A stretch of 64,000 nt of DNA from Eikenella sp. (GTDB taxonomy: Bacteria; Pseudomonadota; Gammaproteobacteria; Burkholderiales; Neisseriaceae), in contig JAUMZB010000006.1 in assembly GCA_030528345.1 (NCBI GenBank), positions 1 to 64,000 of the forward strand. Reading direction: 5' to 3'. Both the position numbers and the translations under genes were made by a program. Positions 52,848 through 63,166 of this stretch are shown in pieces. How positions within the stretch are numbered: the stretch's first letter is position 1; each line of letters starts with the position of its first letter. The notes under the pieces are model-generated. The model did not search any database. It was not told the DNA's origin and saw only the letters and a list, made by a program, of their open reading frames with translations.

Positions 52848-53192
52848 TTACTCCGTCAGCAGGGCATCGGTTTTGGCTGCCATAATGAAATCGTTGCGGT
52901 GCAGGCCTTGGATGCTGTGCGACCACCAGGTTACGGTTACTTTGCCCCATTCGGTGAAGATGCCCGGATGGTGGCCTTCGGCTTCGGCCAAGTCGGCCAG
53001 GCGGTTGCTGAACGCCATGGCCTGTTTGAAGTTTTTGAAGGTAAACACACGCTTCAGCTGCAAGATGCCTTCAATGACCACGGGCTGCCAGTCCGGAATC
53101 AGGCGCATCAGTTCGGGCAGTTCGGCATCGCTCACTTTGGGGGCGTCGGCACAGCAGGCTTCGCAGTGTTGGCGGGCTAATTCGGTGCTCAT
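52848..53192 (-). CDS. phhB: 4a-hydroxytetrahydrobiopterin dehydratase
   Basis: PhhB recycles the pterin cofactor of phenylalanine hydroxylase by dehydrating 4a-carbinolamine. The 114-residue protein shows [27 protein letters not shown], with the catalytic histidines in EGHHP, and [16 protein letters not shown]. Its ATG overlaps the phhA stop (ATGA), so the pair is translationally coupled. DCoH proteins can also act as transcription cofactors in animals; nothing here suggests that. Confidence 0.95.
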   Translation of the reverse strand: MSTELARQHCEACCADAPKVSDAELPELMRLIPDWQPVVIEGILQLKRVFTFKNFKQAMAFSNRLADLAEAEGHHPGIFTEWGKVTVTWWSHSIQGLHRNDFIMAAKTDALLTE

Positions 53193-54001
53193 ACAGTTTC
53201 CTTTTCAGTTTCCGTCAAACTCGGGTGCGGTGCGAACAGGCCTTTTTGCATGGCGCGGCGCACCTCCAGCATGATGTCGGTATCGGCAATCTCGAACAGG
53301 CTGTCCATGTTGTCGATGACGTAATAAATCGGTTGGATGCGGTCGATGCGGTAAGGGGTGCGCAGCACATCGGCGATATTGAATTCGCGGTGTTCGGGTG
53401 TCGGGCTCAAAGCATAGCGGGTCTCTGCAGGCGAACTCAAAATGCCGCCGCCGTAAATGCGCCGCCCGTTCGTTTCGCGGCCGAGCAGGCCGAATTCTAC
53501 GGTAAACCAATACAGTCGCGCCAAAAACACCCGCTCTTCTTTGGAGGCTTCAAGGCCGAGTTTGCCGTAGGTTTGGTTGAATGCGGCGAAGGCCGGATGG
53601 GTGAGCAGGGGGCAGTGGCCGACGATTTCGTGAAAAATATCCGGCTCTTGGATGTATTGGAAATCTTCACGGCGGCGGATAAAAGTGGCTACCGGAAAAG
53701 CTTTGTCGGCCAGCAAGCCGAAAAAGCGGCTGAACGAAATCAGCGCCGGCACCGCGGCTGTGCGCCAGCCGGTGGTTTCCTGCAGCACCGCATCTATTTC
53801 TGCCAGTTGGGGAATCCGATCCTTGGGCAGTTGCAGTCTGGCCAAGCCGTCCAGGTATTCCCGGCAGGCCCGGCCGGGCAGGGCGGGTTGTTGTTGGGCC
53901 ATCAAATCCTGCCATACCCGGTTTTCTTCTCCGGCATAGCGGATCAGGCCGTCGGCATCGGCTTCGCGGGCGATGTAGGGTGCTTTCACAGCCGGCTCCA
54001 T
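53189..54001 (-). CDS. phhA: Phenylalanine-4-hydroxylase
   Basis: PhhA is the pterin-dependent, non-heme iron enzyme that hydroxylates phenylalanine to tyrosine. ATG 54001 follows AAGGAG and gives 270 residues, the bacterial size without the regulatory domain. Iron ligands are the two His of HEIVGHCP and the Glu in WFTVEFGLL. The block [39 protein letters not shown] is cut here only for description; its key parts are FIRR and QEPDIFHE. It is the first gene of phhA-phhB. Confidence 0.95.
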   Translation of the reverse strand: MEPAVKAPYIAREADADGLIRYAGEENRVWQDLMAQQQPALPGRACREYLDGLARLQLPKDRIPQLAEIDAVLQETTGWRTAAVPALISFSRFFGLLADKAFPVATFIRRREDFQYIQEPDIFHEIVGHCPLLTHPAFAAFNQTYGKLGLEASKEERVFLARLYWFTVEFGLLGRETNGRRIYGGGILSSPAETRYALSPTPEHREFNIADVLRTPYRIDRIQPIYYVIDNMDSLFEIADTDIMLEVRRAMQKGLFAPHPSLTETEKETV

Positions 54002-54099
54002 GTGTGTCTCCTTGTGGTTCGGGTTGTTTTTATTGTGGCGGCGGCCGCTGCCTGCATTTTGCGGCAGCCGGCCTGTTCCGATTGGGGCGCAGCGGTGCG

Positions 54100-54525
54100 T
54101 TAGCGCACGGCCTGCAGGCGGGGCAGGGCGGCGGTAAGGTCGATGCCGGCGGCAGCCGCGGTTTGTAGCAACTGCTGCGGGTCGGCGCCGTCTGCCGCTG
54201 CGGCCATCGCCCACAGAATCGAGCTGCGGGTGCCGGTGCGGCAGAAAGCCAGCACGGGGGTGTGGCTTTGGGCCACGGTGTCGGCAAAAGTGCGCGCGTC
54301 GCTCAGTTGGATGTGCGGCGCGACCACCGGCTGGTGGACGAAGTGCTCGATGCCGGCTTCGGCGGCCCAACGGCGCAGCTGGTCGCTTGTCGGCTGGTCG
54401 GGCTCTTCGCCATCGGGACGGTTGCAGATGAGGGTGCGGATGCCTTGTGCGGCGGCGGCTTCGATTTCGGCACGGCCGATTTGCGGGGAAACAAACAGTT
54501 TGGGGCTGAGTGGGCCGAATGACAT
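54100..54525 (-). CDS. DUF442 / beta-lactamase-hydrolase-like phosphatase domain protein
   Basis: A 141-residue single-domain protein with the BLH_phosphatase (DUF442, TIGR01244) fold. The P-loop is CRTGTRS (CX5R), preceded by VLAF, and the N-terminus reads LFVSPQIGRAEI, then RTLICNRPDGEE. In other bacteria the domain is fused to a persulfide dioxygenase and may act as a sulfur transferase or phosphatase. Here it stands alone. Its start at 54525 lacks a strong ribosome site but has AGGATCC nearby. Confidence 0.8.
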   Translation of the reverse strand: MSFGPLSPKLFVSPQIGRAEIEAAAAQGIRTLICNRPDGEEPDQPTSDQLRRWAAEAGIEHFVHQPVVAPHIQLSDARTFADTVAQSHTPVLAFCRTGTRSSILWAMAAAADGADPQQLLQTAAAAGIDLTAALPRLQAVR

Positions 54526-54699
54526 GCTGTGGATCCTTTCATATCGGGTTCGGGAGGGCTTTCAGGCAGCCTGAACAGACGCATGGTAACGGAAAGTGGC
54601 TGTTGAGGCTACCTGAAAGCCGGCAAAGCAGTGCGCAATCCTGCCAAGCCGTGCCATCTGCCGTTTTGCCGACAGCCAGCGCACAAGCCGGCCATCGGC

Positions 54700-54705
54700 T
54701 ATAAT
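54700..54705 (+). promoter_or_regulatory. -10 box close to the copper ATPase start
   Basis: TATAAT nine bases before ATG 54715, so the transcript would be nearly leaderless; no ribosome site is seen between them. Confidence 0.45.
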
Positions 54706-54714
54706 CCGCCCGCT

Positions 54715-57177
54715 ATGAAAAACCAAACCGAACACACTCCCCCCGCCTGCTTCCATTGCGGCCTGGATGTGCCCGCCTCGGTGGATTTGCCGGTGGCCTT
54801 CGAAGGGGAAAACCGCCCGACCTGCTGCGCCGGCTGCCAAGCGGTGGCCGAAAGCATTATCGCCGCCGGTCTGGGCAGCTATTACCACCGCCGCACGGCC
54901 GATGCCCGACGCGCCGCCCTGCCGCCGCCCGATGTGCTGGCGCAGCTTAAACTCTACGACCTGCCCGATGTGCAGGCCGAGTTTGTAGAAACCCGCTCCG
55001 AGCACGAGCGCGAAGCGGTACTGATGTTGGGCGGGGTCACTTGCGCCGCCTGCGTGTGGCTGATCGAGCAGCAGCTGCTGCGCTTGGACGGCGTGCTGCG
55101 GGCCGAAGTGAATTACAGCACGCTGCGTGCGCGGGTGGCTTGGGACAACAGCCGTGCGGCCTTGTCGGATATTCTGCTGTGCGTGCGCCGTACCGGCTAC
55201 GAGGCCGCACCTTACGATGCCAACAAGCTGGAGGTGCAGGCACAGGCGGAGAGGCGGCAGGCGCTGACCCGTTTGTGGGTGGCCGGTTTGGCGATGATGC
55301 AGGTGATGATGTACATCATCCCGGTGTATCTCTACGGCGGTGAAATCGAGCCGTGGTTTTTGTGGATACTGCATTGGGCCAATATGATTCTCACCCTGCC
55401 GGTGATGTGTTATTCGGCGGTGCCGTTTTTCAAAGGTGCCTGGCGCGACATCAAAAACCGCCGCTTGGGCATGGATACGCCGGTGGCGCTGGCCATCTCG
55501 GCAGCCTTCGGCGCCAGTTTTGTGGCGCTGGTGCTGGGCTACGAGCGCGGCATTTATTTCGATTCGGTGTCGATGTTTGTGTTTCTGTTGCTGGGCGGCC
55601 GCTATTTGGAGCAGATGGCGCGGCGCAAAGCGGGCGATGCCGCCGAACGTTTGGTGAAACTGGTGCCGGCATTCTGCCACCGCCTGCCCGCCTATCCCGA
55701 TACTGCAAGGATGGAAGAAGCGGTGGTGGCGCGGCTGCAGAACGGCGAAGTGGTGTTGGTGAAAGCCGGAGAAGTGGTGCCGGTGGACGGCGAAGTACTG
55801 TCCGGCGAGAGTGAGGTGAACGAAGCCATTCTCACCGGCGAAAGCCTGCCGGTGGCGAAGTATGCCGGCTCGGCCGTTACCGCCGGCACCCTGAACATCG
55901 GCAGCCCGCTGGTGGTGCGGGTGTCGGAGACCGGTTCGGCCACCCGTTTGGGCCACATCGTGCGCCTGCTCGACCGTGCTTTGGCGGAAAAGCCGCGCAT
56001 GGTGGAATTGGCCGACCGCCACGCTTCTTCCTTTGTATTGGGGCTGCTGCTGCTCAGTGCGGCAGTGTTCGGCGTGTGGCTGTATCTGGCCGACTTTGAA
56101 ACGGCTTGGTGGATTACGGTGTCGCTGCTGGTGGTGACTTGCCCATGCGCTTTGTCGCTGGCCACGCCGGCGGCTTTGGCGGCCAGCACCGGCCGTTTGG
56201 CGGGCGAGGGCGTGTTGATTGGGCGCGGCCACAGCTTGGAAACCCTGGCTCAGGTGGATACCGTGGTGCTGGACAAAACCGGCACCCTCACCGAAGGCCG
56301 CCTGGCGGTGGCGGACATACTGTTGGCCGAGGGCATCGGCCGCGAACAGGCGGTGGCGGTGGCGCAGGCCTTGGAGCGGCAGTCGGAACATCCGGTGGCG
56401 CAAGCCTTGATGGCGCTGCCGGCAACAAACGTTTCAGGCCGCCCGCAGCCGCGGCAAACCCTCAACCGCATCGGTCACGGCATGGCGGCGGTATTTGACG
56501 GCGACGGGCAGGAAGAGTGGCGCATCGGCCGTTTGGCCTATGTGGCCGAAATTGCCGGCCGGCTACCTGAAAGCCTGCACACCGAACATGCCGGCACCGC
56601 GGTTTATTTGGGTTGCCGCCGCGGTTTCGCCGCCGTTTTTCTGCTGCAGGATCAAATCAAAAGCGGTGTGGCCGATATGGTGGCCGCCCTGCACGCACAG
56701 GGCTTGCGTCTGCATCTGCTCAGCGGCGACCGCGAAGCGGCGGTGGAAAGCGTGGCCCGGCGGCTCGGTTTGGACGCCTTTCGCGCCGAAGCCGCGCCGG
56801 AAGACAAGCTGGCCTATGTGCAGGATTTGCAGGCGCAAGGCCGCTGTGTGCTGATGGTGGGCGACGGCATCAATGACGCGCCGGTACTGGCGCAAGCCGA
56901 TGTGTCGGTGGCGGTGGCCGAAGGGGCGGATGTGGCGCGCGAAGGCGCGGACGTGTTGCTGATCAACAGCGATATGCGCATTTTGCCCCAGCTTACCGCC
57001 GCCGCCCGCCGCACCCGCCGCATCATCCGCGAAAACCTGTGGTGGGCGACCACCTACAATCTGATTGCGGTGCCGCTGGCCGCTTTCGGCTACGTGACGC
57101 CTTTTGTGGCCGCCTTGGGCATGAGCCTGAGCTCGCTGTTGGTCTCCGCCAATGCCCTGCGCCTGTTGCGCAAATAG
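54715..57177 (+). CDS. CcoI/FixI-type copper-transporting P1B ATPase
   Basis: An 820-residue P1B ATPase. The N-terminus has an unusual Cys-rich region (CFHCGLDV, then CCAGC) before an HMA domain with GVTCAACVW, as in CcoI/FixI, which supply copper to cbb3 oxidase; CopA lacks this form. The core has eight membrane helices, the metal site TCPCALS in the sixth, actuator LTGESLPV, phosphorylation site DKTGTLTEG and hinge GDGINDAPVL. No ccoNOPQ genes are nearby. An uptake word missing its first A (56563-56573) is read inside the gene. ATG 54715 fixes the start; an earlier frame to 54631 is not needed. Confidence 0.85.
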   Translation: MKNQTEHTPPACFHCGLDVPASVDLPVAFEGENRPTCCAGCQAVAESIIAAGLGSYYHRRTADARRAALPPPDVLAQLKLYDLPDVQAEFVETRSEHEREAVLMLGGVTCAACVWLIEQQLLRLDGVLRAEVNYSTLRARVAWDNSRAALSDILLCVRRTGYEAAPYDANKLEVQAQAERRQALTRLWVAGLAMMQVMMYIIPVYLYGGEIEPWFLWILHWANMILTLPVMCYSAVPFFKGAWRDIKNRRLGMDTPVALAISAAFGASFVALVLGYERGIYFDSVSMFVFLLLGGRYLEQMARRKAGDAAERLVKLVPAFCHRLPAYPDTARMEEAVVARLQNGEVVLVKAGEVVPVDGEVLSGESEVNEAILTGESLPVAKYAGSAVTAGTLNIGSPLVVRVSETGSATRLGHIVRLLDRALAEKPRMVELADRHASSFVLGLLLLSAAVFGVWLYLADFETAWWITVSLLVVTCPCALSLATPAALAASTGRLAGEGVLIGRGHSLETLAQVDTVVLDKTGTLTEGRLAVADILLAEGIGREQAVAVAQALERQSEHPVAQALMALPATNVSGRPQPRQTLNRIGHGMAAVFDGDGQEEWRIGRLAYVAEIAGRLPESLHTEHAGTAVYLGCRRGFAAVFLLQDQIKSGVADMVAALHAQGLRLHLLSGDREAAVESVARRLGLDAFRAEAAPEDKLAYVQDLQAQGRCVLMVGDGINDAPVLAQADVSVAVAEGADVAREGADVLLINSDMRILPQLTAAARRTRRIIRENLWWATTYNLIAVPLAAFGYVTPFVAALGMSLSSLLVSANALRLLRK

Positions 57178-57275
57178 TGCACGGTTTTCGCTTCGCAAAA
57201 AGGCCGACGGCCTGCTTTCAGGTAGCCTGTTGCCGTGCCGGCATCGCATCAACACTCCATCGTTAAAGGACATTC

Positions 57276-57728
57276 ATGAACCCCGTTGTCGAACTGAAAA
57301 TCCTCCGCCCTCAAATGCAAAATGCGCTGCCGGAGTACGCCACGCCTGGCTCGGCTGGCTTAGACCTGCGCGCTTGTCTGGACGAGGCCGTTATCCTGCC
57401 GCCCGGGGGCACGCTTCTGGTGCCCACCGGCATGGCCGTACATTTGGCTGACCCCCGTTACGCCGCCATGCTGCTGCCGCGTTCCGGCCTCGGCCATAAA
57501 AACGGCATCGTGCTGGGCAATCTGGTGGGCTTGATCGACTCCGATTATCAGGGCGAGTTGAAAGTGTCGCTGTGGAACCGCGGCTCGGAGCCGTTTGTGG
57601 TGGAGCCGATGGCGCGGATTGCGCAGATGGTGATTGTGCCGGTGTTGCAGGCCTCGTTTCGGGTGGTGGACGAATTTGCCGCCAGCCTGCGCGGCGAAGG
57701 CGGCTTCGGCAGCACCGGCCGCATCTAG
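57276..57728 (+). CDS. dut: dUTP diphosphatase
   Basis: Dut hydrolyses dUTP to dUMP, keeping uracil out of DNA and supplying thymidylate synthesis. The 150-residue trimeric enzyme has all five motifs: [36 protein letters not shown] with the catalytic Asp, ARIAQMVI, and the C-terminal [11 protein letters not shown] that closes over the substrate. AAAGGACATTC precedes the start. A short gap with an uptake word separates it from the copper ATPase. Confidence 0.97.
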   Translation: MNPVVELKILRPQMQNALPEYATPGSAGLDLRACLDEAVILPPGGTLLVPTGMAVHLADPRYAAMLLPRSGLGHKNGIVLGNLVGLIDSDYQGELKVSLWNRGSEPFVVEPMARIAQMVIVPVLQASFRVVDEFAASLRGEGGFGSTGRI

Positions 57729-57805
57729 AATCGTCGGAAGGCTACCTGAAACCTGCCGCCGATTCGGGTATCATGCTGTTTATTGTGTCCGCCAGAAAGC
57801 CCGAT

Positions 57806-58351
57806 ATGAATCTGAGCAACCATTTTCTCATCGCCATGCCCGATATGCGGGATCCGTTTTTTTCCGGCAGCGTGGTGTATGTTTGCGACTACTCCGACGA
57901 AGGCGCCACCGGCGTGGTGATCAACAAGCCTTCTCCCCTGCCGGTGCGGCAGGTGCTGGAATCCATGCAACACCGCGTGCCGCCGTATTTCGCCGAAGGC
58001 TATGTTTTGGTGGGCGGGCCGGTGCAGACCGACCGCGGCTTTCTGCTGCACACGCCGGCCGGCAATTGGAAAAGCAGTTTGGCGGTGAACAACGACATTG
58101 CGCTGACCTCTTCCGACGACATTCTGGCCCATCTGGAAGACGGGGAGCGGGTGCATAAGGCGCTGCTGTTTATGGGGTATTCCGGTTGGATCCCCGGCCA
58201 GCTGGAACAGGAATTGGCCGACAACAGTTGGCTCACCGTACCGGCAGATCCGGACATCATCTTCGACCTGCCGCACGAAGCGCGCTACGATGCCGCCATC
58301 AAGCTCTTGAATATCGTGCCCGAGCAGCTGGGAGTCGGCGGCCATGCTTAA
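57806..58351 (+). CDS. YqgE/AlgH family protein
   Basis: A 181-residue protein from ATG 57806 ([14 protein letters not shown]). The family blocks are [37 protein letters not shown] and [18 protein letters not shown]. YqgE is soluble, of unknown biochemical role, and its gene almost always precedes ruvX, as here. The stop overlaps ruvX by 8 bp. An upstream ATG 57773 would add eleven residues and cannot be excluded. Confidence 0.9.
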   Translation: MNLSNHFLIAMPDMRDPFFSGSVVYVCDYSDEGATGVVINKPSPLPVRQVLESMQHRVPPYFAEGYVLVGGPVQTDRGFLLHTPAGNWKSSLAVNNDIALTSSDDILAHLEDGERVHKALLFMGYSGWIPGQLEQELADNSWLTVPADPDIIFDLPHEARYDAAIKLLNIVPEQLGVGGHA

Positions 58352-58802
58352 ACCGATGCACGGCACCACACTGGCTTTCGACTTCGGCGAAACCCGCATC
58401 GGCGTAGCGCAGGGCGATGCGGAAATCGGCATCGCCCACCCGCTGGTCACGGTAACGGGGGAGGGCAATGAAGTGAAATTTGCCGCCATCGCCAAGCTGG
58501 TGGGGCAATGGCAGCCGGTACAGCTGGTGGTCGGGCTGCCGGTGCATGCCGACGGCAGCGAACACGAACTTACCCGCCTGGCGCGCAAATTCGGCCGCCG
58601 CCTGCACGGCCGCTTCGGCCTGCCCGTGTATTGGGTGGACGAGCGGTTGACTTCGCTGTATGCCGAAAGCCTGCTGGCCGAAGCCGGCCTGCGCGGGCGC
58701 AAACAAAAGCCGGTGCTCGACCAAGTGGCGGCGCAGGCCATTTTGCAGGGCTTTTTTGAAAGCGGTTGGGTGGCGCTGTTTAATGGTCGGACGGAGAATT
58801 AG
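58344..58802 (+). CDS. ruvX: Holliday junction resolvase-like protein YqgF/RuvX
   Basis: A 152-residue RNase H-fold nuclease. [15 protein letters not shown] carries the first catalytic Asp, [10 protein letters not shown] the middle motif, and [11 protein letters not shown] and [10 protein letters not shown] the later Glu and Asp. In E. coli YqgF is linked to pre-16S rRNA 5'-end processing. It overlaps yqgE and is followed by a symmetrical terminator shared with sucD. Confidence 0.93.
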   Translation: MLKPMHGTTLAFDFGETRIGVAQGDAEIGIAHPLVTVTGEGNEVKFAAIAKLVGQWQPVQLVVGLPVHADGSEHELTRLARKFGRRLHGRFGLPVYWVDERLTSLYAESLLAEAGLRGRKQKPVLDQVAAQAILQGFFESGWVALFNGRTEN

Positions 58803-58827
58803 GCTGTTGCCGCAGCCGCACAATAAT

Positions 58828-58859
58828 AAAGGCTACCTGAAACCTTTCAGGTAGCCTTT
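58828..58859. terminator. Bidirectional uptake-word terminator between ruvX and sucD
   Basis: AAAGGCTACCTGAAA and TTTCAGGTAGCCTTT form a 15-bp stem with a 2-nt remainder between the arms; A and T tracts at both sides suit both directions. Confidence 0.85.
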
Positions 58860-58877
58860 GCCGTTTGCGTTGATGCT

Positions 58878-59768
58878 TTACAGCATGCCTTTGGCTTTCA
58901 ACACTTCCAGCATGGTGCTGCCCAACTCGGCCGGGCTGCGGGTGTAGGCCATGCCGGCTTTTTCAAAGGCGCGGAATTTCTCTTCGGCCGTGCCTTTGCC
59001 GCCGGAAATAATCGCACCGGCATGGCCCATGCGTTTGCCCTTGGGTGCGGTCACGCCGGCGATATAGCCCACCACCGGTTTGCTGACGTTGCTTTGGATA
59101 AATTCGGCCGCTTCTTCCTCGGCGGTGCCGCCGATTTCACCGATCATGATGATGGCGTCGGTGTCCGGGTCATCTTGGAACAGCTTGAGGGCGTCGATTT
59201 GGTTCATGCCCGGAATCGGGTCGCCGCCGATGCCGATACAGGTGGATTGGCCCAAGCCCAGCTTGGTGGTTTGCGCCACCGCTTCATAGGTCAGCGTGCC
59301 GGAGCGGGAGATAATGCCGATGCGGCCGGGCTGGTGGATGTGGCCGGGCATGATGCCGATTTTGCATTCGCCGGGGGTAATCACGCCGGGGCAGTTGGGG
59401 CCGACCAGGCGGGTGCCGTTGCCGTTGGTTTCCAGATAGCGTTTGGCTTTGAGCATGTCCAGCGTGGGCACACCCTCGGTAATCACCACCACCAGGCGCA
59501 CGCCGGAATCCACCGCTTCCACGATGGAATCGAGCACGAACGGGGCAGGCACGTAGATGACCGAAGCATCGGCGCCGGTTTCTTTCACCGCTTCTTTCAT
59601 GGTGTTGAACACCGGCAGGTTGAGATGGGTTTGGCCGCCTTTGCCGGGGGTCACGCCGCCCACCACTTGGGTGCCGTAGGCAATGGCCTGCTCGGAATGG
59701 AAAGTACCGTTTTTGCCGGTAAAGCCCTGTACCAGTACTTTGGTGTCTTTATTGATCAATACGCTCAT
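58878..59768 (-). CDS. sucD: Succinyl-CoA synthetase alpha subunit
   Basis: SucD, with SucC, converts succinyl-CoA to succinate with substrate-level phosphorylation. The 296-residue protein shows [17 protein letters not shown] (CoA-binding Rossmann loop), [21 protein letters not shown], and [17 protein letters not shown] with the phosphorylated histidine. AAGGAGAACACA precedes the start. It lies 10 bp behind sucC in one transcript. Confidence 0.97.
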   Translation of the reverse strand: MSVLINKDTKVLVQGFTGKNGTFHSEQAIAYGTQVVGGVTPGKGGQTHLNLPVFNTMKEAVKETGADASVIYVPAPFVLDSIVEAVDSGVRLVVVITEGVPTLDMLKAKRYLETNGNGTRLVGPNCPGVITPGECKIGIMPGHIHQPGRIGIISRSGTLTYEAVAQTTKLGLGQSTCIGIGGDPIPGMNQIDALKLFQDDPDTDAIIMIGEIGGTAEEEAAEFIQSNVSKPVVGYIAGVTAPKGKRMGHAGAIISGGKGTAEEKFRAFEKAGMAYTRSPAELGSTMLEVLKAKGML

Positions 59769-59778
59769 TGTGTTCTCC

Positions 59779-60945
59779 TTAGGCTTTTACGGCGGCGACG
59801 ATTTTTTCGGCGGCATCGTTCAAGCCGTCGGCAGAAGTCAGTTTCAAACCGGATTCGTTCAAGATTTTGGCACCCAATTCAGCATTGTTGCCTTCCAATC
59901 GTACCACCACCGGCACGGTGACGTTCACTTCTTTCACCGCCGCCACAATGGCCTCGGCAATCATGTCGCAGCGCACGATGCCGCCGAAGATGTTGATCAG
60001 CACGCCTTGCACCGATTTGTCTTCCAAAATCAGTTTGAAGGCTTCCACCACGCGCTCTTTGGTGGCGCCGCCGCCCACATCGAGGAAGTTGGCCGGTTGG
60101 CCGCCTTTCAGTTTGATGATGTCCATGGTGGCCATGGCCAAGCCGGCGCCGTTCACCATACAGCCGATATTGCCTTCCAGAGCCACATAGTTGAGGTCGA
60201 ATTCGGAGGCTTTCAGTTCGCGCTCGTTTTCTTGCGATTTGTCGCGCAGGGCGGCGATTTTCGGCAGGCGGTAGAGCGCATTGCCGTCGATGCCGATTTT
60301 GCCGTCCACGCAGGCCAGCTCGCCGTTTTCGCGCACCGCCAGCGGATTTACTTCAAACAGGGCGAAGTCGTTTTCCACAAAAGCTTGATAGGCGCCGGTC
60401 ATCAGTTTCACAAAGGCGTTGATTTGTTTGTCTTTCAAGCCCAATTGAAACGCCACTTCGCGCGCCTGGCAGGGTTGCAGGCCCACCAGAGGGTCAACGA
60501 CGGTTTTGAAGATTTTTTCCGGCGTTTCTTCGGCCACTTTCTCAATTTCCACGCCGCCTTCGGTGGAAGCCATAAACACCACGCGGCGGGCGGAACGGTC
60601 CACCACCGCACCCAAATAGAGCTCGGTTTGCACCGGATACATGTCTTCGCACACCAAGACGCTGTTCACCGGCTGGCCGTTGGCATCGGTTTGGTAGGTA
60701 ACCAAATGGGTGCCGATCAGGCTGTCGGCCACTTCTTTGGCCTCTTCGCGGCTTTTCACCACTTTCACGCCGCCGGCTTTGCCGCGGCCGCCGGCATGCA
60801 CCTGGGCTTTGATCACGGCAAATTTTCCGCCCAATTTGTCGTAAGCCGCAGCGGCTTCTTCGCCGTTGGCCGCCAAAATACCGCCTTGAACCGGCAGGCC
60901 GTAAGCGGTCAGCAGTTCTTTTGCCTGATACTCATGTAAATTCAT
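59779..60945 (-). CDS. sucC: Succinyl-CoA synthetase beta subunit (ADP-forming)
   Basis: The 388-residue ATP-grasp subunit starts at ATG 60945 ([12 protein letters not shown]) after AGAGGAAG; the frame opens far upstream at 61233 without support. ATP-grasp elements are [24 protein letters not shown], and [18 protein letters not shown], with CoA-side [10 protein letters not shown] and [12 protein letters not shown]. It is the first gene of sucCD. The 495-bp gap to 61440 has no other gene; it carries a forward TATAAT at 61241 with nothing obvious to serve except the small lipoprotein gene. Confidence 0.97.
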   Translation of the reverse strand: MNLHEYQAKELLTAYGLPVQGGILAANGEEAAAAYDKLGGKFAVIKAQVHAGGRGKAGGVKVVKSREEAKEVADSLIGTHLVTYQTDANGQPVNSVLVCEDMYPVQTELYLGAVVDRSARRVVFMASTEGGVEIEKVAEETPEKIFKTVVDPLVGLQPCQAREVAFQLGLKDKQINAFVKLMTGAYQAFVENDFALFEVNPLAVRENGELACVDGKIGIDGNALYRLPKIAALRDKSQENERELKASEFDLNYVALEGNIGCMVNGAGLAMATMDIIKLKGGQPANFLDVGGGATKERVVEAFKLILEDKSVQGVLINIFGGIVRCDMIAEAIVAAVKEVNVTVPVVVRLEGNNAELGAKILNESGLKLTSADGLNDAAEKIVAAVKA

Positions 60946-61440
60946 CAGAGCTTCCTCTAAGGTTTCGGTTGAACACAAACGCGCGGCCGTCATGCGGCGG
61001 CCGCACCAATCTGATACAAGACACAATATTTCAATGCGCAGCGCAGTATAGACCAAAAAGCGGGCGATTTCACGCCCGAATCGGCGCAGCTTTCCCTGCA
61101 AAGCCGGCCAAACAAGCAACACAATGTTTTCACTTGAAAAGCTGTTGGATCGCCAAATCCATCGCCAACCACCATCTTCGCTTGTGCCGCACGCCCCCGC
61201 CCGCTTATCCAAGCGCCTGTTCATGCCATACAAGAATGCGTATAATCCGCCCGCCCCTGTTTGATGCCGTCCGGTTCGGCACCACCGCTGTATCCCCAGG
61301 CGGCTGCAGCCATTTTTACCGTGATGTTTCCATCAACAACTGACTGCCATTGAGGCCGCACCGTTTTTCAGGCTACCTTGAAAAACGTTTCGCACCTGAC
61401 AACGGATTTATCCGCTTGGCTTTTTCAGAAAGGTATAACG

Positions 61441-61584
61441 ATGAATCATTTATTCCATCAGTTATCTATGAAACCGTTTTCTCCTGCCTCCGCAAAACTA
61501 TTTGCGTATATCGCCTTGGCCATTGCTTTGGCCGTGTTATTGGGCGGCTGCGTCAGCTCAGGAGATATTTTCACCCATCCCTAA
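61441..61584 (+). CDS. Tiny lipoprotein
   Basis: A 47-residue product from ATG 61441, with AAAGG nine bases upstream. A hydrophobic run (LFAYIALAIALAVLLGGC) ends in the lipobox LGGC at Cys37, leaving only about ten mature residues (VSSGDIFTHP). Small lipoproteins of this size exist in many proteobacteria (LptM/YifL-like), but the sequence does not match those I know. It lies 120 bp before miaB, with a variant uptake word between. Confidence 0.5.
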   Translation: MNHLFHQLSMKPFSPASAKLFAYIALAIALAVLLGGCVSSGDIFTHP

Positions 61585-61704
61585 ACACGCTGTGAGGCTC
61601 AATAACGGTTTTCAGGCTGCCGCATCATCGGGCAGCCTGAATGTATTCTGTTCGCCACGCCCATCAGCCCCGCGATTACGGGTTACCTGAAAGAAAACCA
61701 CACC

Positions 61705-63036
61705 ATGAAAAAAGTATTTATCCGCACTTTCGGCTGCCAAATGAACGAATACGACAGCGAAAAAATGCTGTCGGTGCTGGCCGAAGGCGACGAACTCATG
61801 CAAGTGAGCGAAGCCGGAGAAGCCGACATCATTCTATTCAACACTTGCTCCGTGCGCGAAAAAGCACAGGAAAAAGTGTTTTCCGATTTGGGGCGCGTGA
61901 AAAACCTCAAACAGAAAAACCCCAAGCTGATTATCGGCGTGGGCGGCTGCGTGGCTTCCCAAGAAGGCGAAGAAATCGTGAAACGCGCGCCCTATGTGGA
62001 CGTGGTGTTCGGCCCGCAAACCCTGCACCGCCTGCCGCAAATGATTGCGGATAAAGAAACCACCGGCCTCTCGCAAGTGGATATTTCCTTCCCCGAAATC
62101 GAAAAGTTCGACCACCTGCCGCCCGCCCGCGTGGAAGGCGGCTCCGCTTTCGTTTCCATTATGGAAGGCTGCTCGAAATACTGCAGCTTCTGCGTGGTGC
62201 CCTACACGCGCGGCGAAGAGTTTTCCCGCCCCTTAAACGACGTACTCACCGAAATCGCCAACCTTGCCCAGCAAGGCGTGAAAGAAATCAACCTGTTGGG
62301 GCAGAACGTCAATGCCTACCGCGGCACCATGGATGACGGCGGCATCTGCGACTTCGCCACCCTGCTGCGCATCGTGCACGAAATACCCGGCATCGAGCGC
62401 ATGCGCTTCACCACCAGCCACCCGCGCGAGTTTTCCGATGCCATCATCGAATGCTACCGCGACCTGCCCAAGCTGGTATCGCACCTGCATTTGCCGGTGC
62501 AAAGCGGTTCCGACCGCGTATTGAGCGCGATGAAACGCGGCTATACCGCGCTGGAATACAAATCCATCATCCGCAAGCTGCGTGCCATCCGCCCCGATTT
62601 GTGCCTGAGCTCCGACTTTATCGTCGGCTTTCCCGGCGAGACCGAACGCGAATTCGAGCAAACGCTGAAGCTGGTGAAAGACGTGGCCTTCGACTTGAGC
62701 TTCGTCTTTATTTACAGCCCGCGCCCCGGCACGCCGGCCGCCAATCTGCCCGACGACACCCCGCATGAAGAAAAAGTGCGCCGCCTGGAAGCCTTGAACG
62801 AAGTGATCGAAGCCGAAACCGCCCGCATCAATCAAGGTATGCTCGGCACGGTGCAACGCTGTTTGGTGGAAGGCATTTCCAAAAAAGACCCCGACCAACT
62901 GCAGGCGCGCACCGCCAACAACCGCGTGGTGAACTTCACCGGCCATCCGCGCCTGATCAACCAAATGGTGGATGTGGAAATCACCGAAGCCTTCACCTTC
63001 TCCTTGCGCGGGAAAATCGTCACCCGGGACGAATAA
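61705..63036 (+). CDS. miaB: tRNA-2-methylthio-N6-dimethylallyladenosine synthase
   Basis: MiaB is the radical-SAM methylthiotransferase that converts i6A37 to ms2i6A37 in tRNAs. The 443 residues contain the N-terminal MTTase domain with [22 protein letters not shown] and GVGGCVAS (three cysteines for the auxiliary cluster), the SAM motif CSKYCSFC (CX3CX2C) with [16 protein letters not shown], and a C-terminal TRAM domain. The nucleotide before the start has no strong ribosome site. Together with tsaD and queCDE it forms a tRNA-modification theme. Confidence 0.97.
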   Translation: MKKVFIRTFGCQMNEYDSEKMLSVLAEGDELMQVSEAGEADIILFNTCSVREKAQEKVFSDLGRVKNLKQKNPKLIIGVGGCVASQEGEEIVKRAPYVDVVFGPQTLHRLPQMIADKETTGLSQVDISFPEIEKFDHLPPARVEGGSAFVSIMEGCSKYCSFCVVPYTRGEEFSRPLNDVLTEIANLAQQGVKEINLLGQNVNAYRGTMDDGGICDFATLLRIVHEIPGIERMRFTTSHPREFSDAIIECYRDLPKLVSHLHLPVQSGSDRVLSAMKRGYTALEYKSIIRKLRAIRPDLCLSSDFIVGFPGETEREFEQTLKLVKDVAFDLSFVFIYSPRPGTPAANLPDDTPHEEKVRRLEALNEVIEAETARINQGMLGTVQRCLVEGISKKDPDQLQARTANNRVVNFTGHPRLINQMVDVEITEAFTFSLRGKIVTRDE

Positions 63037-63060
63037 ACCCGCCTCAGGCAATGGAAGACA

Positions 63061-63106
63061 GCACGGGCTACCTGAAAGAGATGCTTTCAGGTAGCCCGTG
63101 CTTTAT
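63061..63106 (+). terminator. Uptake-word terminator of miaB
   Basis: GCACGGGCTACCTGAAAG pairs with CTTTCAGGTAGCCCGTGC over 18 bp with a 5-nt loop, then TTTATT. Confidence 0.9.
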
Positions 63107-63166
63107 TAACCGCTTAATGGAGATTTGGCTTGGTTCCCCCTTTTTTCTCCTGCTGGAATATTTATT

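Noticed and set aside
61241-61440. TATAAT at 61241 as the start of a small RNA
   Set aside because: No -35 box and no hairpin with T-run before the small lipoprotein gene; it may simply be that gene's promoter.
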